A stretch of 64,000 nucleotides of DNA, taken from contig CACHFM010000001.1 in NCBI GenBank assembly GCA_902579105.1, positions 149,567-213,566 of the forward strand, given 5' to 3'. The notes beneath the pieces are model-generated. The model searched no databases. It saw nothing but the letters and a program-made list of their open reading frames with translations, and was not told the origin of the DNA. This DNA is from an uncultured Pelagibacteraceae bacterium. Its GTDB lineage: Bacteria; Pseudomonadota; Alphaproteobacteria; Pelagibacterales; Pelagibacteraceae. Shown piece after piece: positions 52,726 to 61,264 of this stretch. A program made the position numbers and the translations under genes. The stretch's first letter is position 1. Every line of letters starts with the position of its first letter.

Positions 52726-54350
52726 TATAATTTAGTTATTTCCCATTTTATAATTTGCTCATTTTCATTATTCATACCTGAAATAAATATATTTTGATTT
52801 TCTTTGTAAGAATTTTTATTATCAAAATATAAACCATTATCTATATTTATAACAAAGTTTTCACAACTGAATTTCCATCCTTCCTCCTCTAATTCAATTA
52901 GAATAAATTTATTATCTTGTGTTTTCATGACTTTTGAATTTGGATGAAGATGAAATCTGATATCAAATTTAAAATTTTTTTTTATGTCTTTTCTTAATAT
53001 TTTATCATACCCAATAAATTTCATTTGTTCTGGATAAAATTCAATAGTTCTTTCATGAATTGATCTGAATTTTTTTAAATAACCATCATGCATAGCTGAT
53101 ATCTTCCAATAGTTGTCTTCAAAAATAACATTTTTTTTTGAAACTTTTAATCCTTTATTAACTATAAAATTTGATTCTTTTTTTATAAAGTTACAAGATG
53201 AATGATCTTCAATTATAAGTGTACTGTGTAGTGCTGTACTTTTTGATAGTTTATTTAATTTATTACTCTTGTCAGAAAAATATCCTGCATTTGAAATTAG
53301 TTTTTTTTCATTTGAAATTATCTCAAATGATAATGCACCTGCCTGATATTCGTTTGAAAAATTTTTGTTTGGACTAGGACCAACATCTACTGCTAGTATA
53401 ATTTTTCTATTCTTAAGAATTACATATCCTGCAAGTTCTTTAATTTCATTTTTAAAAATATAACCAAATCTTTTTAAATATTGATCAAATTCTTGATTTT
53501 CTGATAAGTAATTGCCATTAAAAAAAATATCTTGTTTAACATTTTGCCAAACAAATGCGTAACTTGATCCTAAATAATATATCATTTCATCAATATATTC
53601 GGGAACTATATTTTGAGACTCTTTAAACCACTCCCTGATTATAACGAAGTATTTTAAATAAAAGATTAATTGTTTAATGTTTCTTGATTTTGGAAAACCT
53701 TGGTTATCAATTGAGGATTTAATAATATTTTTTAAAAAATTTAATCCATTATCTAAATAACTTTTTTCGTTTTTATAAGCCAAACCAGTTAGAATTATAG
53801 CCGCACATCCAATCATTTTATTTTCTAATTTTTTTGAATTTTTTATTTCATTTATTAAATGATTTGTTTGTTTTTGAACCATATGATCAAATTTCGATCT
53901 ATATTCTTTATCGCTGTCTTCATATGTAAGCTGGTGATTGGATAGCCATGAAATTATTCTTTTTGCAGTCATATCAAATTCCCAGCTTTCTTTTTTATAC
54001 TTACCATTATTATTTATCCATTTGGTAATTACTTCTTGTGTAGTTTTTTTTGAAGATTTTAAATCTAGGCTAAAAAACCAAAAAAAATTATTTAATTTTT
54101 CATAGTCTTTTAAAGATATTTCTTTTTTCCATATTGACTCAACAACAAAGTCCTCAATTTTATATTTTTTTTTCTGATATTTAATTATTGATGAAAGTAA
54201 ATGAGGGCTTGGTTTATAATCAAAACTATTATTAAAAGTTTTTGAAATTCTTTTTTCATAAAAATTTGAGTTTTGATAAATTTTTTTAAAATTATTTATC
54301 AAACCAAAATAAAAATTACTAAAAATATTTAAGGAATTTTCTTTAATCAT
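52725..54350 (-). CDS. heparinase II/III family protein
   Basis: The 541-residue protein shows the two-part heparinase II/III architecture: an N-terminal alpha-helical toroid (about residues 60-300, including INNNGKYKKESWEFDMTAKR and helix-rich repeats) and a C-terminal beta-sandwich starting near AVDVGPSPNKNFSNEYQAGALSF (about 318-340). There is no signal peptide, so it acts in the cytoplasm, unlike classical secreted heparinases. Alphaproteobacteria often carry this gene between rpe and purH, exactly as here. The substrate is unknown; a role on internal polysaccharide or peptidoglycan-related sugars is speculation. Confidence 0.83.
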   Translation of the reverse strand: MIKENSLNIFSNFYFGLINNFKKIYQNSNFYEKRISKTFNNSFDYKPSPHLLSSIIKYQKKKYKIEDFVVESIWKKEISLKDYEKLNNFFWFFSLDLKSSKKTTQEVITKWINNNGKYKKESWEFDMTAKRIISWLSNHQLTYEDSDKEYRSKFDHMVQKQTNHLINEIKNSKKLENKMIGCAAIILTGLAYKNEKSYLDNGLNFLKNIIKSSIDNQGFPKSRNIKQLIFYLKYFVIIREWFKESQNIVPEYIDEMIYYLGSSYAFVWQNVKQDIFFNGNYLSENQEFDQYLKRFGYIFKNEIKELAGYVILKNRKIILAVDVGPSPNKNFSNEYQAGALSFEIISNEKKLISNAGYFSDKSNKLNKLSKSTALHSTLIIEDHSSCNFIKKESNFIVNKGLKVSKKNVIFEDNYWKISAMHDGYLKKFRSIHERTIEFYPEQMKFIGYDKILRKDIKKNFKFDIRFHLHPNSKVMKTQDNKFILIELEEEGWKFSCENFVINIDNGLYFDNKNSYKENQNIFISGMNNENEQIIKWEITKL

Positions 54351-54354
54351 TAAC

Positions 54355-55014
54355 TTATTTTAATTTTAATAAATTAATATTTTTTTTTATATCTCCATTA
54401 TTACTTTTGAATATTGTAGTACCTGAAACAAGAATGTTTGCACCTGCATCAATTGCATTTTTGCAATTATCAAAATTTATTCCACCATCTATTTCAATAT
54501 CAAAATTTAAATCTTTTTCTTGTTGAATTTTTTTAAGATCTTTTATTTTCCCCAAAACTTCTGGCATAAATTTTTGACCACCAAATCCTGGATTAACACT
54601 CATAATTAAAACTAAATCAATTTGATCTAATAAATTGGTAATTAAGCTAATTTTTGACTCAGGGTTTAGTGAAACTCCTACTTTTTTATTAAGCTCTTTA
54701 ATTTTTTTAATTGAATTTTCTAAGTTGTCAGTTGCTTCTGGATGAATAGTAATAATGTCTGCACCAGCACTTGCATACGCTTCTATATATTTATGAACGG
54801 GTGAAATCATTAAGTGAACGTCAAATTTTAAAGAGCAATGATTTCTTAATGCTTTTATTACTGGAGGGCCAATTGTTAGATTTGGAACAAAATGACCATC
54901 CATTACATCAACATGAATCATATCAGCACCGCCTTCTTCAAGTCTCTTAATTTCTGAACCTAATTGACTAAAGTCAGCTGATAAAATAGATGGTGAAATT
55001 TGAATATTTTTCAT
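54355..55014 (-). CDS. rpe: ribulose-phosphate 3-epimerase
   Basis: Rpe interconverts ribulose 5-phosphate and xylulose 5-phosphate. The start IQISPSILSADFSQLGSEI, the metal-binding HVDVMDGHFVPNLTIGPPVI near residues 34-53, FDVHLMI near 68-74 and VLIMSVNPGFGGQKFMPEVL near 133-152 are all present, with IEIDGGINFDNC near 172-183 providing the second catalytic Asp. The length of 219 residues is typical. It is 4 bases upstream of the heparinase-like gene in the same operon. Confidence 0.97.
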   Translation of the reverse strand: MKNIQISPSILSADFSQLGSEIKRLEEGGADMIHVDVMDGHFVPNLTIGPPVIKALRNHCSLKFDVHLMISPVHKYIEAYASAGADIITIHPEATDNLENSIKKIKELNKKVGVSLNPESKISLITNLLDQIDLVLIMSVNPGFGGQKFMPEVLGKIKDLKKIQQEKDLNFDIEIDGGINFDNCKNAIDAGANILVSGTTIFKSNNGDIKKNINLLKLK

Positions 55015-55042
55015 TGATTACTAGATTTACTAGTATCAATTT

Positions 55043-55399
55043 TTAAAATTTAAATGAATTAAAAAATTGATAAATTTGTCTAGAAATTTCGCTTTCAAGA
55101 GGAAATGACAACATACCCATCACAGAATATCCCAAGATCCATGGCATTAGGTAAAATCTAATCATGTAAAAGAACCAAGCCACATATAAGGGTACTAATG
55201 GTCCAATAATAAAGGATGGTGTTATTGGTTTGAATAGTTTTATTAAAGGATTGGTATATTTAACAAATATTTTCATAAAAAAAAATTCTGAGTCTTCTCT
55301 TTGAAAAATATTCATTGCAACTCTTCCGATAAGTGTCCACATAATAATTCCAAGAAGATAGTCTATAAAATAAATAAAAGGATGAAAATTAGCAGACAT
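55043..55399 (-). CDS. small integral membrane protein (possibly YggT-like)
   Basis: The 118-residue protein has hydrophobic segments at about residues 8-28 (FIYFIDYLLGIIMWTLIGRV) and 60-95 (SFIIGPLVPLYVAWFFYMIRF and following), separated by KYTNPLIKLFKPITP. The NPLI-x5-PITP stretch recalls the amphipathic N-P-L-x-P-x-R-x-I-P segment of YggT proteins, but similarity is weak. It is on the same strand as rpe, 28 bases upstream of it, so it may be the first gene of that operon. Function unknown. Confidence 0.6.
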   Translation of the reverse strand: MSANFHPFIYFIDYLLGIIMWTLIGRVAMNIFQREDSEFFFMKIFVKYTNPLIKLFKPITPSFIIGPLVPLYVAWFFYMIRFYLMPWILGYSVMGMLSFPLESEISRQIYQFFNSFKF

Positions 55400-55432
55400 T
55401 AAAAAATTATATTGAAAAATAAATTAAATTAA

Positions 55433-55456
55433 AAGGGGCGAAATTAATCGCCCCTT
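55433..55456 (-). terminator. rho-independent terminator after the symporter gene
   Basis: AAGGGGCG (55433-55440) pairs with CGCCCCTT (55449-55456) around the loop AAATTAAT. On the minus strand the stem is followed by TTTAATTTAATTT, so it most likely ends the symporter transcript before the membrane-protein/rpe operon. Confidence 0.8.
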
Positions 55457-55477
55457 ATAAAAATTATTTAGTGTTGT

Positions 55478-57289
55478 TTACTGTTTACCAAGAATTGTTT
55501 TTCCACTTGGCACACGAACTTCATCAACCATTTTTTGAGTTGCAGCGTCTGGTGCTTGAGTCATTAAACTCACAATCACCATTGCAACCAAACTAACAGC
55601 TGATCCGAAGATACCAAATGTTAATTGCGTAATTCCTAGGAAACCACTTCCACCTGTTCGCACCCAAACTAAGTACCATGTACCAGCAGCTAAACCTCCT
55701 AACATACCAGCAACAGCACCTTGTCTGTTAGCTCTTTTCCACCATACTCCAAGTACAAGTGGGAAGAATAATCCAGACATTGCAAAGTCAAATGCCCAGA
55801 TAACCGAACCTAAGATACCTTGGATCTCCATTGCCGCAATAGTTGCTCCAGCAAAACCAATTACTACAAGTAATACCCTTGCAACAACTAGTCGTTTTGC
55901 AGTTTCCGCTTTTGGATCAATGATTTTATAGTAAACATCATGTGATATAGCGTTTGCAATCGCTAGAATCAAACCATCGGCTGTTGACATGGCAGCTGCC
56001 ATACCTCCAGCGGCAACCAGACCTGAGATTACGTAAGGTAATCCAGCTATCTCTGGTGTTGCTAACACAACGGCTTTACCACCCATGAAGAACTCATTTA
56101 ATTCAACAGTTCCATTTCCGTTAAAGTCGCTGATAAACATTAAGTTTGCTTGGTTCCAGTTTTGATACCAATCTATCGATTGAACTTCTGCAATTGATTT
56201 ACCAATAATACCTGTAGATAAAGTTGGATCGATCAATGATAACTTAGATAGTGTAGCTAACATTGGTGCAGAAGAATAAAGTAGGAAGATAAAGAATAGT
56301 GACCAACCTACTGATTTTCTTGCTGCTTTAACACTTGGAGTAGTAAAATATCTCATCATCACGTGCGGTAATGAAGCTGTTCCCATCATCATCGCTAATG
56401 CTAACGAAATAAATGCCCAAGGTGTTGCGTTAACTGCAGAGTGAGCTTTAGTTATTCCTGCTAAGCCTTTAGGTACCGTTGCTAGATCAGCAGCAGAGTT
56501 TTTAACAAAACCAAACTGTTGTTCTAATTCGCCAATTCTAGCTACCTCATCAGCTAACATAAAGTGAGGGAAGAAACCCGCACCCATTTTGTTACTGATC
56601 CAGAATACTGGAAGTAAGTAAGCTATAATTAATACGATATATTGTGCAACCTGTGTCCAAGTAACCCCTCTCATACCACCTAACATTGAACATAATAAAA
56701 TACTTATTAGTCCAATATAAACTGCGTATTGAAATTCAATATCTAGGGCAACAGATGCAATAGTACCTGTAGCGTTAATTTGTGCAGTCACATATGTAAA
56801 TGAAGCAACAGTTAAAACTACCACTGCGCTAAATCTAGCTAAATTACCACCGTATCTAGTACCTATAAAATCTGGAACTGTATAACAGCCAAATTTTCTT
56901 AAGTATGGTGCCAATAAAGATGCAACAAGCACGTAACCACCAGTCCAACCTACAAGTAGTGCCATATAACCGTAACCTTTAAAGTAAATACCTCCTGCCA
57001 TTGCAACGAATGAAGCACCAGACATCCAGTCTGCTGCAGTCGCCATTCCGTTGAAGACCGTTGGTACTTGCCTTCCAGCTACGTAATATGCATCTGCTTG
57101 GGCTGTTCTTGATAGCCAACCGATTAATGCATAGATGAATATTGTAAATGCAACGAAGCAAACTCCGATTGCATACTTCGTCATACCCATCTGTTCTCCA
57201 ATTGCCATGATTATTATGAAAGCAAGGAAACCTCCTGTATATATTCCATAAACTCTAGGCAAGTTGTCTATAAATTTACCTTTTATCAT
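55478..57289 (-). CDS. sodium:solute symporter (acetate/VC_2705-type) with an EF-hand-like loop
   Basis: The 603-residue protein is an SSS-family cation symporter with about 13 membrane helices. Core motifs include AQADAYYVAGRQVPTVFNGMA near residues 63-83, TAADWMSGASFVAMAGG near 84-100, GWTGGYV near 114-120 and AAAMSTADGLILAIANAISHD near 430-450. A paired small subunit starts upstream and overlaps by 4 bases, and acs is nearby, so acetate or another short carboxylate is the likely substrate (inference). Residues 388-399 (DFNGNGTVELNE) in a loop before a membrane helix fit the EF-hand calcium-binding pattern. Codons are less AT-rich than the neighbours, consistent with high expression. Confidence 0.9.
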   Translation of the reverse strand: MIKGKFIDNLPRVYGIYTGGFLAFIIIMAIGEQMGMTKYAIGVCFVAFTIFIYALIGWLSRTAQADAYYVAGRQVPTVFNGMATAADWMSGASFVAMAGGIYFKGYGYMALLVGWTGGYVLVASLLAPYLRKFGCYTVPDFIGTRYGGNLARFSAVVVLTVASFTYVTAQINATGTIASVALDIEFQYAVYIGLISILLCSMLGGMRGVTWTQVAQYIVLIIAYLLPVFWISNKMGAGFFPHFMLADEVARIGELEQQFGFVKNSAADLATVPKGLAGITKAHSAVNATPWAFISLALAMMMGTASLPHVMMRYFTTPSVKAARKSVGWSLFFIFLLYSSAPMLATLSKLSLIDPTLSTGIIGKSIAEVQSIDWYQNWNQANLMFISDFNGNGTVELNEFFMGGKAVVLATPEIAGLPYVISGLVAAGGMAAAMSTADGLILAIANAISHDVYYKIIDPKAETAKRLVVARVLLVVIGFAGATIAAMEIQGILGSVIWAFDFAMSGLFFPLVLGVWWKRANRQGAVAGMLGGLAAGTWYLVWVRTGGSGFLGITQLTFGIFGSAVSLVAMVIVSLMTQAPDAATQKMVDEVRVPSGKTILGKQ

Positions 57290-57546
57290 TCGTCCTCTCT
57301 TTCGCTAAAACCGAACTCTTCATCGATTTTTTCTTGTCTATTCGCAAACCAAAAAATTAGGATTACGAAAGCTCCAAGAGAACCCTGACATGTAAACCAA
57401 TATGTCCATGGATAACCGAAAGGTCCTGTGACCTCGTTCATTTCAGCTCCGAAGAGAAAGATGCCGATTGAGAAAACAAACCAGATTGCCAGTGTTATAA
57501 ATAACAATGTTCTGGATTTTTCCCAGTGTTTTGTTTGATTTGACAT
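57286..57546 (-). CDS. symporter small subunit (DUF4212 family)
   Basis: The 86-residue protein has two membrane helices (about residues 11-33, LLFITLAIWFVFSIGIFLFG, and 45-66, YWFTCQGSLGAFVILIFWFA) with the family block NEVTGPFGYPWTYWFTCQGSLG between. It ends in a charged tail (DEEFGFSERED). DUF4212 proteins are regularly encoded just upstream of VC_2705-type sodium:solute symporters and are presumed small subunits. Its stop overlaps the symporter start by 4 bases, implying coupling. GAGAGG lies a few bases before the ATG as ribosome binding site. Confidence 0.92.
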   Translation of the reverse strand: MSNQTKHWEKSRTLLFITLAIWFVFSIGIFLFGAEMNEVTGPFGYPWTYWFTCQGSLGAFVILIFWFANRQEKIDEEFGFSEREDE

Positions 57547-57688
57547 TTTTCCTCTCTTATTTAGTTATAACTATGCAAAACCATAACCATTATGAAGGTT
57601 TTGAAAAGACTAAAATTTCGTTAAATTGGTACTTATTTACACACTTTTTTGAGCTATAAAGCTATTATTGGGAAATTTAATTAAGAAT

Positions 57689-58312
57689 ATGGCTAAATAT
57701 AAATTAACTTGGAAAGATTTAACAGCTAGGGACTTTAAGACATATCTATTTGCTATGTTTAAAGCGTTTATTCCTAAAAAAAAAATTAAAAATTTAGATG
57801 AACTTGAAAATTTTATCCAAACTAAATCTGCCTGGGTAACACAAGTAACATTATATAATTATTTAAAAACTCGAATGGGAACTAGATATGTACTCCATTT
57901 TGAAAATGATGAATTTATGAATTCCGTTAATCTTGCAAAGTGGAATATTTATTCTGTTGCACTTCAAGATTTATCACTTTTTACTTTTTCATATTTAAAA
58001 ATTAATTTTAATTTTCAAGATACTGATAAAGCAAAAGAAATTTTTAATAAAATATTAGATGATGAAATTTCGAATAAAATGCCATTAGATATTATTGATC
58101 AAGCTCGAAAGGAATTTGATGAAAGATTTCAAAATATTAATTGGGATACTTATTATACAGATTTACCATTCAACCCAAGTGCACTCTCATTATACAAATG
58201 GGCACCTATAGCCGAAGAGCTAAAAACTTTGGATCGTAAAATTGTTCTAAATTCTATGATATTAAAGTGGGATGTTATCAAACAAGAATTTCAAAACTTA
58301 ATTCAGTTTTAA
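57689..58312 (+). CDS. conserved protein of unknown function next to acs
   Basis: I chose the ATG at 57689; an in-frame TTG lies 21 bases upstream. The 207-residue product starts [21 protein letters not shown] and appears soluble and mostly alpha-helical with aromatic-rich stretches ([21 protein letters not shown], cited in part) and no signal peptide or membrane segment. I do not recognise a family. It is convergent with acs with a 4-base overlap and shares a 142-base divergent region with the symporter small subunit, so regulation alongside acetate use is possible but unproven. Confidence 0.75.
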   Translation: MAKYKLTWKDLTARDFKTYLFAMFKAFIPKKKIKNLDELENFIQTKSAWVTQVTLYNYLKTRMGTRYVLHFENDEFMNSVNLAKWNIYSVALQDLSLFTFSYLKINFNFQDTDKAKEIFNKILDDEISNKMPLDIIDQARKEFDERFQNINWDTYYTDLPFNPSALSLYKWAPIAEELKTLDRKIVLNSMILKWDVIKQEFQNLIQF

Positions 58313-60348
58313 ATATTTTTTCTATTATCAACTAAGCTTTCAACAACTGTTGGATCAGCTAAAGTAGTAGTATCACCTAATTGTCCATGTTCGTTTGCTG
58401 CAATTTTTCTTAAAATTCTTCTCATTATTTTTCCAGATCTAGTTTTTGGTAATCCTGGAGTAAAGTGAATAATATCTGGTCTATAAATAGGTCCCAACGT
58501 TCTAGCCACATGATTTTTTAGTTCTCGTTCTAAATCTCCATTTTCTTTTTCACCTAAATTTAAAGTAACATAAACATACAAAGCATTGCCTTTTAGATCG
58601 TGTGGATAACCAACTACGGCCGCCTCAGCAACTTTTGGATGAGCAACAAATGCACTTTCAATCTCTGCAGTACCAAGGTTATGTCCGGAAACTATAATGA
58701 CATCATCAACTCTACCTGTAATCCAATAATATCCATCTTTATCTCTTCTACATCCGTCACCAGTAAAATATTTTCCGTTAAATTGTGAGAAATAGGTATC
58801 TATGAATCTTTGGTGATCCCCATAAACAGATCTCATTTGTCCAGGCCATGATTGAGAAATACAAAGCCTTCCTTCACCAGCTCCTTTAATTTCTTTTCCA
58901 TTTTTATCAACTATTGCAGGCTTAATTCCATAGAATGGTTTAGTAGCTGATCCAGGTTTTAAGGGAATGGCACCTGTTTGAGGAGCTATCATTATTCCAC
59001 CAGTTTCTGTCTGCCACCAAGTATCTACGATTGGGCATTGAGAATTTCCAACAGTTTTATAATACCACATCCAAGCTTGAGGATTTATTGGTTCTCCAAC
59101 TGTTCCTAATAATTTAAGTGACTTTCTTGAAGTTTTTTTTACTGGCTTATCTCCTTCACGCATTAAAGCTCTAATAGCAGTAGGTGCTGTATAAAAAGTA
59201 TTAACTTTATATTTATCTACAATTTGCCACCATCTGGAAGTATCTGGATAATTTGGAATTCCTTCAAACATAATTGTAGTTGCTCCATTAGCAAGAGGTC
59301 CATAAATAATATAGCTATGGCCAGTTACCCAACCAATATCTGCTGTACACCAGTAAATATCTTTTGGTTTATAATTAAATATATATTGATGAGTCATAGA
59401 AGCATAAACCATATAACCACCTGTGGTATGCAAAACTCCTTTTGGTTTTCCAGTTGAACCAGAAGTATATAATATGAATAAAGGATCCTCAGCGTTCATT
59501 TCTTGAGGTTCACATTTATTTGATACATCTTTAATTAAATCATGATACCAAACATCTCTGTTATAATTCCATCGGATATCATTACCTGTTCGTTTAACAA
59601 CAATACATTTTTTTACATTAGGACAATTAAGTAATGCTTCATCTGTTGTATCTTTAAGAGGAATGGTTTTGCCACCTCTCACACCTTCATCAGCTGTAAT
59701 AATATATTCAGACTCACAATCATTTACTCTTCCAGAAATTGAATCCGCAGAAAACCCACCAAAAATAATTGAATGCACTGCACCAATTCTTGCGCAAGCA
59801 AGCATTAAAATTGCTAGTTCAGGTATCATCGTTAAATAAATTGTAACTCGATCACCTTTTTTAATACCTAATTTTTTTAAACCATTAGCAGCTTTTGAAA
59901 CTTTTTGGTGAAGCTGTTTATAAGATATTTTTTGGCTATCCTTAGGATCATCTCCAACCCAAATTATTGCTGTTTTATCTTTTTTATCTTTTAAATGCCT
60001 ATCAATACAATTAGCTGAAGCATTTAAAGTTCCATCTTGAAACCAATTAATTTTAACTTCTTTTGTACTATACTTTACATCTTTAATTTTTTTATATGGT
60101 TTTATCCAAGTAATTCTTTTTCCTTCTTTTCTCCAAAATTCATCATTATTTTTTATGGATTGATTATACTTTTCTTGATATTTATTTTTATTAGCTAAGC
60201 TACTTTTAATCCACTCCGGTTTAGTTTTAATAACTAGTTCTGTTGTAGATTTTTTACTATTTTCTTTAACCTTAATTTTTTTAAAGGTTTTTTTTTTAGC
60301 TTTAGTTTTTTTTTTAGCTTTAGTTTTTTTCTTTTTTTTCTTAGGCAT
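58309..60348 (-). CDS. acs: acetyl-CoA synthetase with a lysine-rich N-terminal extension
   Basis: Acs makes acetyl-CoA from acetate, ATP and CoA. The adenylate-forming core carries [20 protein letters not shown] near residues 290-309, [20 protein letters not shown] near 441-460 and [23 protein letters not shown] (cited by position, near 526-548). The regulatory lysine lies in [13 protein letters not shown] near 637-649. About 30 residues at the N-terminus are almost all Lys, Thr and Ala ([11 protein letters not shown] and repeats), encoded partly by two perfect 18-base tandem units; the usual enzyme starts near [11 protein letters not shown]. No alternative ATG or GTG lies between, so the extension seems real. 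Total length 679, about 30 above the norm. Confidence 0.95.
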   Translation of the reverse strand: MPKKKKKKTKAKKKTKAKKKTFKKIKVKENSKKSTTELVIKTKPEWIKSSLANKNKYQEKYNQSIKNNDEFWRKEGKRITWIKPYKKIKDVKYSTKEVKINWFQDGTLNASANCIDRHLKDKKDKTAIIWVGDDPKDSQKISYKQLHQKVSKAANGLKKLGIKKGDRVTIYLTMIPELAILMLACARIGAVHSIIFGGFSADSISGRVNDCESEYIITADEGVRGGKTIPLKDTTDEALLNCPNVKKCIVVKRTGNDIRWNYNRDVWYHDLIKDVSNKCEPQEMNAEDPLFILYTSGSTGKPKGVLHTTGGYMVYASMTHQYIFNYKPKDIYWCTADIGWVTGHSYIIYGPLANGATTIMFEGIPNYPDTSRWWQIVDKYKVNTFYTAPTAIRALMREGDKPVKKTSRKSLKLLGTVGEPINPQAWMWYYKTVGNSQCPIVDTWWQTETGGIMIAPQTGAIPLKPGSATKPFYGIKPAIVDKNGKEIKGAGEGRLCISQSWPGQMRSVYGDHQRFIDTYFSQFNGKYFTGDGCRRDKDGYYWITGRVDDVIIVSGHNLGTAEIESAFVAHPKVAEAAVVGYPHDLKGNALYVYVTLNLGEKENGDLERELKNHVARTLGPIYRPDIIHFTPGLPKTRSGKIMRRILRKIAANEHGQLGDTTTLADPTVVESLVDNRKNI
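60288..60323. repeat. perfect 18-base tandem repeat with two T10 tracts at the start of acs
   Basis: The unit TTTTTTTTTTAGCTTTAG occurs twice in a row (60288-60305 and 60306-60323). On the coding (minus) strand it gives A10 runs within codons about 9-20 of acs, encoding Lys-rich repeats. Homopolymers of ten and a perfect tandem duplication are both slippage-prone. Confidence 0.9.
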
Positions 60349-60363
60349 TAGATAATTTTATTT

Positions 60364-60780
60364 TTAAATTTTACCCATGTTATTTAGAATTTTCCAGCTT
60401 TTAGAGTCTATTGGCATAACTGATAGTCTACTTTGCTTTATTAACGATAAATGGCATAATTTCTTATTCTTTTTGATATTTTCAAGTGTGATTGGCTTAA
60501 GTAATTTTTTTTTAAATTTAACAGTTACTGCAACGAAGCGTCCACTTTTGTCAGTTTTGTCTAAATAAAACTCTTCAATTACTTCAACAATACCAACAAT
60601 CTCTTTGCCAATATTTGAATGATAAAAAAAACAAAGATCACCCTTCTTCATGCTTTTTAAATTTTTTGCAGCTTGATAATTTCTTACTCCATCCCATGTA
60701 GCTCCTTTTTCACCAACTTTTTTTTGTTGATCAATTGACCAAACGTCAGGTTCAGATTTAAGTAGCCATTTTTGTCCCAT
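60364..60780 (-). CDS. EVE-domain protein
   Basis: The 138-residue protein is a single EVE (PUA-like) domain: WLLKSEPDVWSIDQ near residues 5-18, TWDGVRNYQAAKNLKSMKKGDLCFFYHSN (about 28-56, cited by position), the GIVEVIEEFYLD strand near 64-75 and the closing LSLIKQSRLSVMPID near 110-124. EVE domains bind modified DNA or RNA bases. Alphaproteobacteria often carry one near tsaD and acs. Its biological target is unknown. Confidence 0.92.
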   Translation of the reverse strand: MGQKWLLKSEPDVWSIDQQKKVGEKGATWDGVRNYQAAKNLKSMKKGDLCFFYHSNIGKEIVGIVEVIEEFYLDKTDKSGRFVAVTVKFKKKLLKPITLENIKKNKKLCHLSLIKQSRLSVMPIDSKSWKILNNMGKI

Positions 60781-60806
60781 AATTTATATGATAATTCCTT
60801 TTAAAA

Positions 60807-61220
60807 TTATTTTAACTTCATTTTTGCAATTTTTTTTTTGTCTAATTCAACTTCTAAATTTATTAAACTTAAATTACTATCGTTATATTTTCCACTAATT
60901 GTGAATAAAAATTTATGATTTAAATTGTTAACTATATAAAATTTAATATAAAATTTTGAATTACTTTTAAAATTATTGAATTCATTAACTTTAACAATAT
61001 GATGATGTTCTAACAAATTGTGTTTTGAGATAAAAATATTTTCATTGTTATCTACCTCAAGAGTAAATTTCATTACAAACTTATCATCACAAATACTGAG
61101 ATGACCTGAACAATCATAAGTTACATATTCTTTCGTGAAAGCATTTGTGATTAACAATAAACTAAAAAATAAAATTCCTTTAAGAAGTGTTGGTTTAAGT
61201 AAACAATAATTTTTATTCAT
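60807..61220 (-). CDS. hypothetical exported protein
   Basis: The 137-residue protein has an N-terminal hydrophobic segment (LLKGILFFSLLLITNAFT, about residues 12-29) that fits a signal peptide or anchor, then a beta-rich body beginning YVTYDCSGHLSICDDKFVM with two cysteines (residues about 37 and 43) that could form a disulfide in the periplasm. The rest is strands rich in Asn, Lys and Phe. I do not recognise a family. It lies between the EVE gene and tsaD, where related genomes often have gpsA; it may be a lineage-specific gene. Confidence 0.7.
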   Translation of the reverse strand: MNKNYCLLKPTLLKGILFFSLLLITNAFTKEYVTYDCSGHLSICDDKFVMKFTLEVDNNENIFISKHNLLEHHHIVKVNEFNNFKSNSKFYIKFYIVNNLNHKFLFTISGKYNDSNLSLINLEVELDKKKIAKMKLK

Positions 61221-61264
61221 ATATAATTCTTTAGAATAAATTTTAAACTTAATTTTATGGTTTT

